Shown here: one piece after another, positions 58,176-64,000 of the stretch
Layout of the letters: the number at the start of each line of letters is the position of its first letter
Position numbering within the stretch: position 1 is the first letter of the stretch
Source of the DNA: Megascapheus bottae
Taxonomy: Eukaryota; Chordata; Mammalia; Rodentia; Geomyidae
Direction of reading: 5' to 3'
Length of the DNA stretch: 64,000 nt
NCBI GenBank assembly: GCA_024803745.1
Contig: JANJXV010000020.1
Span: 18,144,777-18,208,776, forward strand
Position numbers and translations under genes: made by a program
Notes under the pieces: model-generated
Databases searched by the model: none
The model's input: only the letters and a program-made list of their open reading frames with translations
Told to the model about the DNA's origin: nothing

Positions 58176-59630
58176 ATAAAACCTAACATATAGCATGGAC
58201 AATATAACTATCTCCACAATGCTATTGTGAATATTGCAATATTTTGCTCATATTGATATAAATAATACTTTAGATGTATGCATAAAGGTATCTGATTGAT
58301 GTTTAAAGATATAGAATAGATATGATTCTAAAATGCTGTGAACTAGATGCTCATATAATGCTTTCAGTAGAGAATGGCTGTGCAATGGTTTTAAATATGG
58401 TTTGTCACATCCCAAACTGTAGTTGAAATTTAGCTTTCATTCTGAGATATAAGAAGTAGAAACTTAACACAACTATGATATTTGGTAGTGGGGCCTTTTG
58501 GTTGTAAGTTTATCACTATAGCATCCCCATAATTAAATACTGGCACTGTATGAGAAAATGGAGCAACACACATAGTCAATGTGCTCCCCCTCTCTGGTCA
58601 ACATTATGCCCTTTTTCACCTAGATAATTTGCCAGCAAGAAGGCCTAAGCACCAGTGATGAGCCAGAACACTGAGCTAAAATAAACCCCATTTCTCTGTA
58701 TCTTGCCCAATCTGTGATATTGTACTGGTAGCAATAAATGACCCAATTCTCTTTTCTTCTTTCAATTCTCCTTTTACCTCATATAATTGGGTAACTCTAG
58801 ATTGAGCTCCTAGGGAGAGACCTATCTTTTTTGGATCCCCTTTGGTAATTTTGCAGAAAACTTGGATTGGAGTGCCTATTATAAATCTAATGACCTACAT
58901 TGCCTTACCCAGACATTGTATCACTGGGCCCAATGTTCTGTTTGGCTTCTGGGCTTCCAAAAGTTCATTACTGTAGTGAGATCACATGCTTCCATGTATT
59001 TCTTTTAGACAGGGTTCACACTTAAAATGAATCCGGACTTTCAGTGTAAGACTAGGGAATACACACGATTGCCTCTATGGATATAAAGTTCATCACCCAG
59101 TTCAGCCTTCTTTGTTTTGTACTGCCAACTCCATACAGACTCATGGTTTCAAATTTATCCTGATAGGAGTCACAGAATAATTCCTGTATCACTCAAATGA
59201 CAAAAAATAAATCTAACACCCACTCAAAATGGTTTTCTTTGAAGGCTGCTATTAGGCTTGAGTAGAGAGGAAAATTCTAGAAGTAAGAAATGCAGTATCA
59301 ATAATAACATTTTACTGTATGGACTTGACAATGAAAAAGAAATAGTAAAAGAAAAAGACAGGACATGTGTGGAGAGCAATAAAAATTATCTAATTTGAAC
59401 AGAGAGAAGAAAGATGCTCTCAAATAATATCAAAGCTTTGGGGCCCTGTGAGACAATATCAAAGGGTCTATTTTATTTGCAATTAGAGTCTTAGAATTGA
59501 AGAAAGGGGGAATGGAAGAGGAAAAAGTATTTGAGAATAAAAAATTGTAAAGTATCTGTGTCCAATAGGTTTGTAGCCAGTATTTCTTATAAATAAAATG
59601 CATAACTATTCTGGTCTGGAATTAGTGTGT
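58176..59630. other. Unique intronic DNA
   Basis: No gene or young repeat recognised. Confidence 0.4.
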
Positions 59631-60010
59631 AATAGCCTACTCCCAAACTGAGAGTCTTAAAAGAGCAACCATTTTATTTTATCTTATGATTTTGTAGGTA
59701 AGGAATTGGGGCTGGGTGATTCTTCAGTCCCAGCAGTTACCTGGAACATTTGAAGAGACAAGCCAGCATGACACGTACAAGTACTGGGGAAAGCTGGATA
59801 TTGGGCATAGTTGGTATGAAATACCACACTTAGTGAGCACATTTATGCCTATGCTTTTCTACATAGTGTCCTCACGGCACCTAGGCTTCTTGTGAAGTTT
59901 CTCAGGGCTCCAGAACTGAACATTCCCTCTTATGACCTAGCTGTGGGATTCAAATACTGCTTCTTACTACTTTATTAATCCAAACCACCACAAGCCCTCT
60001 AAAATTAAGG
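59631..60010 (+). mobile_element. Ancient mammalian interspersed repeat (family unassigned)
   Basis: Contains AGTCTTAAAAGAGCAACCAT, TTTATCTTATGATTTTGTAG and AATTGGGGCTGGGTGATTCT. This is the block order of a widespread ancient repeat ('gcttaaaacaacaaccattttattatctcacgattttgtgggtcagg'). Decayed. Confidence 0.55.
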
Positions 60011-60239
60011 GAAAGGAAATGGTGGTCTTGCCAACTCATACAGAAATACACAGATACACTTTAAAATGTCCAGTGTGTAGACACAAATCCTTTTCATTGT
60101 TTCTGGGAGGAGAGCACCCTCATCCCTTCTCCAGAAGCTGTCTAGGATTTAAGGCTAAGTGTTCACTAACACAGAAGTATTCCTAAATGTCCATGACATC
60201 AATAACTGTGTGATATCAGTTCCAATAACACATGTAACC

Positions 60240-60640
60240 CTGATGGCAAAATATTTCATATGCAATCATGGCCCAATATATATGCAAGTATATAGTCACC
60301 AAAAACTTGCATATGAATATTCATGGTAGCATTATTTATAATTAAATAAGCTGTAAATAACAAATGGTAGTTGGCAGGAAAATGAGGAAAAACATTGCTG
60401 GCCTGTTCACAAGATCAAAACTTGTCTAGCAATAAAATTGAGTAGAGCAGGACTACATGCAAAGACATCTATGGATCTTTCAGATGAGCATGAAGTTGGA
60501 TATAGGAAAACTACATTGTACTTCCATCTGTATTCCATAAATTAGCCAAGACACTGTTAATCATTGGAGAAGAGGAAGAGAGAGTGATAAGAAGTGGGTT
60601 TGAAACAATGATAATGCTCTATTTTTTGAAATTTTGAGTA
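60240..60640 (+). mobile_element. Old L1 ORF2/3' fragment
   Basis: ATTCATGGTAGCATTATTTA, then a degraded form of the usual 'cagatgaatggataaac' region (GTAGTTGGCAGGAAAATGAG). Old and diverged. Confidence 0.5.
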
Positions 60641-62744
60641 CTGGTTTTAGGCATATATGTACTTTTTAGTAACTAAGAGAGCTTTACACCACTAAGATTT
60701 GTTGATTTTTATGTTAGTTATAAAGAAGGTGTTTTAAATAGCCTAGAAAGATTATTATACATTGGAGTAGAAGAAACAAGTTAGCAGGATTGTTTCAGAG
60801 ATGGTTTTTGCCTAGGCATGAGATAAAAAGTTTGAGTTAAAGTAAACACAGGAAGACAGCAGGAAAGGGAGAAATGAGAGTCTAATGGAAGCTGCTTTAA
60901 TTGCTTGTCACGAAAACAGAATGGGAATTATCACATCTAAAAAATCAGAAATATTCATAGGGGCTGCTTTTGTGATCAAGACAGTGACTAGCAGCCCGAA
61001 TGTCAAGTCCAGGCAAATGGCAAGTCAATGTCAGCAAAATCTGCCAGAAAGCTGTCATGATCTAACTGCGGAGGAGTTCGGCCTCTGGGTAAGATATGAG
61101 CCCTGAAAGCATTAAAAATCCAGGTTCAGAAAGTAGAGCTAGAATACTGCTCTCAGTAGTCAACCGAGGCTAGCAACTTTTCATTTACTTTCGCATCAGA
61201 CTTGAAGCTTGCTAGGAATGAGGATTAGTGTCCCCCATGACATTCTTACAAAGGTGCAAGTGCCTCGAATATAATGGGCATGTAATAAAAATGATAAGTG
61301 GCTCATCGATGAATAAATACATGTCTCAGAATGAGAAAGAAAAATACCTCATTTATTTCGACTGAAGTACAAGGAAAGGACTTAGTCAACTGCGCATGAA
61401 ATAAGATCCCCCTTTTAGAACAAAGACAACTACGTGAGATGAAAAGTAATACAGTGTGGAGCAAGTAGTTCAAAATTGTGTGTGTCTTCTGGTTGATAGG
61501 GATGAGATCAGATGATAAGTATTCTCTGAAATTTCAAGTCAGTTTTAATGGGATCAGTTCTGAATGTTACTTGACTGTAAGAAATGTAAATTATGCACAG
61601 AGGAAGTAAGATTTTAAATTCCCATGTTACAAACCATATGTGAATTATGATTTGGATGACACTTCAGATCAGGTCATGTAAAAAAAGTCCAAATGTAATC
61701 TTGATTTTAATTATTTATTAAAAATAAGAGGAATATTAAAATTTGAATAGATTGACCTTGCTTCTGGCTAGTATTCTTAAAGGGCATAGAATCATATTCA
61801 ATAAAGAAGATTTTCAAAAGAACCTGTCAAAAGTTCACACATTACAGTAGTAAAATCCACATTTCTTCATACAATTCTTATCTATAAAATGCTCGAAATT
61901 CTATATCCAAACTAAATTCTTTTGATATTTTAAAGCGTTAAAAGCAGAGGCAAGTTGAAACTTCCCCAGTACTAGGCAAGCCAGTTTTTTTTCTTTTCAA
62001 ATACTTCAAATCTGTGACATTCTGATTTCGAAAAGTTAAACAATGGAGAGGACTTTGACTGTATTAAGTGTTATCTACACAAGAAAGTGAAGTTTTGAAG
62101 GGTAATTCAAATGCAGAGCATCTACACATATTTCCACTTTTCAATATATACTGATACTCTCTTGAATATAGAGCAGTATTTTCAATAAATGGTGCTTGAT
62201 GATGAATGTGCTTTTAGCAAAAAGATATGGGTTAAGAAAAAAAGAAATTCCCTGGTAAAAATGGAATTCTATTATTATTAAGGTAAGAGAACAAAGAACT
62301 GCATTTGTTCTTCTCAAATCCATTGGTGTATGGTTGGGTTTGAGACTGAGATCTGCATTCTAAGTATGCTCTCGTGGTATCATTGCTGGGTTCTTCCTGT
62401 CCCATTGCACATTCTCTTCTTATTCTGGCTCAGTAAGCTAGATATTCAATTTTATTAATTGTGCTTAGTTGTATTGGGGTTTGTTCACTTATTTCAGTTA
62501 AGATTTATTTAAAGTTTGAAAGTTAATTTAGATCACATTGTGAGTAGAAATTAAATTAACTAAACAGAAAAATGTGTAATTGATTTTAAATTCTATTATT
62601 CCATCCTATCTGAGTTTGTATTAGTTGGATTAAATGAATGTATGTCAGCTCCATAACTCTACAGAAATATTCTAATGTTTAATAACATAGAACACCTTTA
62701 GTAAAACTATGAAATATCTATTTTGGAAAAATATGTACAAATAT
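60641..62744. other. Unique intronic DNA
   Basis: No gene, SINE or L1 recognised. A short open frame at 60885-61106 has no recognisable domain. Confidence 0.4.
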
Positions 62745-63180
62745 TTCAAATATGTACAAATATTTGGCCATGTTTTGTTTTTAAAAATGTTATGAAGTTG
62801 ATGTACAGAGGAGTTACAATGACATGATTCAGGTATAGTAATGAGTACATTTTCTTTTGAACAGTGTCACTTCCTCCCTCAATCGCTCCCAGTTTTCCCT
62901 TCCCATCTCCCTTCTTCCCAGAGTTTATTTCCAACAAAGTGTCCAGGAATAATCACTGCTGAATGGGTTCACCTTTTGTCCCAAAATTTCTTTACTTCCC
63001 CTTTCCTCCACAAATCAGAATCAAAGCAGCTACAAAAGGGAATAGATCAATGAAAAAAAGGAAAGAATAAAAAAGAATCATAAATGATACAATAAAAACT
63101 CTCTTGCCTCCATTTTTCTTGGAGTTCATTTCAAAAGCATTCTTTTATATGATCTTATGCACATAGTTATTGAGCCCTTG
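62745..63180 (-). mobile_element. Old L1 3' end
   Basis: Minus-strand 3'UTR-like sequence: complement of GAACAGTGTCACTTCCTCCC, GTTTATTTCCAACAAAGTGT and AATAATCACTGCTGAATGGG. It shares blocks with 49012-49200. Confidence 0.6.
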
Positions 63181-63182
63181 GG

Positions 63183-64000
63183 ATGCTCTCAAGAATATCC
63201 TACTTTGATGAAGTAACACCTATACTCCTGAAACTCTTCCGAGAAATAGAAGCAGAAGGAGAAATACCAAACTCATTTTATGAAGCTAATATTACTCCCA
63301 TCTTCAAACCAGGGAAAGACCCAACAAAAAAAGGAAACTATAGATCTATCTCTCTAATGAACACACACGCGAAACTCCTCCATAAAATATTAGCCAACAA
63401 AATCCAGAAACAAATTTAAAAAATTATACACTACGATTAAGTAGGCTTCACCCCACAATTGCAAGGCTGGTTTAACATTCACAAATCAATCAATGTAATA
63501 CATCACATCAATAGAACTAAGGATAAGAATTATATGATAATTTCTCTGGATGTGGAGAAGGCATTTGACAAAATAGAACATCCAGTCATGTTGAAAGCAT
63601 TGGAAAAATAGGAATAAGAGGTACATTCTTTAAAATAATAAAATCTGTATATGACAAACCTACAGCCAGTATTTTACTAAATGGTGAAAGACTGGAACCA
63701 TTTACCTTAAAATCAGGAACTAGACAGGGATGCCCACTCTCTCTACTTCTCTTCAATATAGTGCTGGAACCATTAGCCAGAGCAATAAGGCAAGAAAAGG
63801 ACATCAAAGGGATCCACACAAAGAGAATGCCAAATAAAAAAAAATTATCCCATTCGCAATAGCTCCCAAAAGAATAAAATACTTAGCAATTAACTTAACC
63901 AAAGATGTAAAGGAATTATTTAATGAAAACTATGAAAGCCTAACAAAAGAAATTAAAGAGGGCACTAGGAAATGGAAAGACATCCCATGTTCATGGCTAG
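63183..64000 (+). mobile_element. L1 ORF2 reverse-transcriptase segment, continues past the right edge
   Basis: Plus-strand ORF2 beginning just before the RT domain. [14 protein letters not shown] and [18 protein letters not shown] lie in the 63183-63419 frame. After a stop the next blocks read [15 protein letters not shown] and [16 protein letters not shown] with frame breaks. The catalytic FADD motif is missing: at about 63820-63845 the sequence jumps to [16 protein letters not shown] ORF2 further downstream. A non-functional copy. Confidence 0.9.

Larger units (their letters stand above)
6704..64000 (-). other. SPAG16: SPAG16 last intron (repeat-filled)
   Basis: Everything to the right of the terminal exon's acceptor is inferred to be SPAG16 intron, because the gene enters from the right edge and no other SPAG16 WD-repeat exon was recognised. 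The SPAG16 gene is known to be very large in human, with huge introns. The content is itemised in the repeat entries. Confidence 0.6.

Noticed and set aside
6704..64000. A second SPAG16 exon in the window
   Set aside because: I looked for the preceding WD-repeat coding sequence on the minus strand and found none; a short exon could still have been missed by eye.

Overview
This is a window of nuclear DNA from a mammal. It is AT-rich, gene-poor and dominated by interspersed repeats. Two repeats point to a geomyoid rodent (kangaroo rat, pocket mouse or pocket gopher). One is a dimeric SINE whose left half looks like the rodent ID/tRNA-Ala element and whose right half is the unit called Geo in Geomyoidea. 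The other is a B1-like element carrying the same right half. The species assignment rests on recalled knowledge of these SINEs and is an inference.

Only two protein-coding genes are visible, both on the minus strand and arranged in tandem. The left end holds the first coding exon of VWC2L (2230-2619, within an exon of about 2230-2699), a secreted von Willebrand factor C protein. A probable non-coding leader exon ends at 5352. Upstream of it lie the last coding exon, stop codon and poly(A) signal of SPAG16 (6528-6703, AATAAA at 6359-6364), the WD40 protein of the sperm-flagellum central apparatus. About 1 kb at most separates the SPAG16 poly(A) signal from the VWC2L donor. Everything from 6704 to the right edge is best read as one large SPAG16 intron; I could not find a second SPAG16 exon.

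The intron carries at least 30 SINE copies, several with clear target-site duplications. It also carries young and old L1 fragments, including a 2.5 kb 5'-truncated copy at 41787-44263 inserted into a SINE, a copy with an internal deletion inside an older repeat (56150-57781), and inverted ('twin-primed') copies near 45.4-46.7 and 47.1-47.9 kb. L1 ORF2 sequence runs off the right edge. MIR/L2-like relics and microsatellites fill in. The stretch 25.7-32.0 kb has almost no young SINEs and contains coding-like sequence that I could not identify.

I found no new gene system. The points most worth checking are the long polypyrimidine tract against the SPAG16 terminal acceptor, the tRNA-like character of the shared Geo half, and the unidentified coding-like blocks near 20, 25 and 28 kb.
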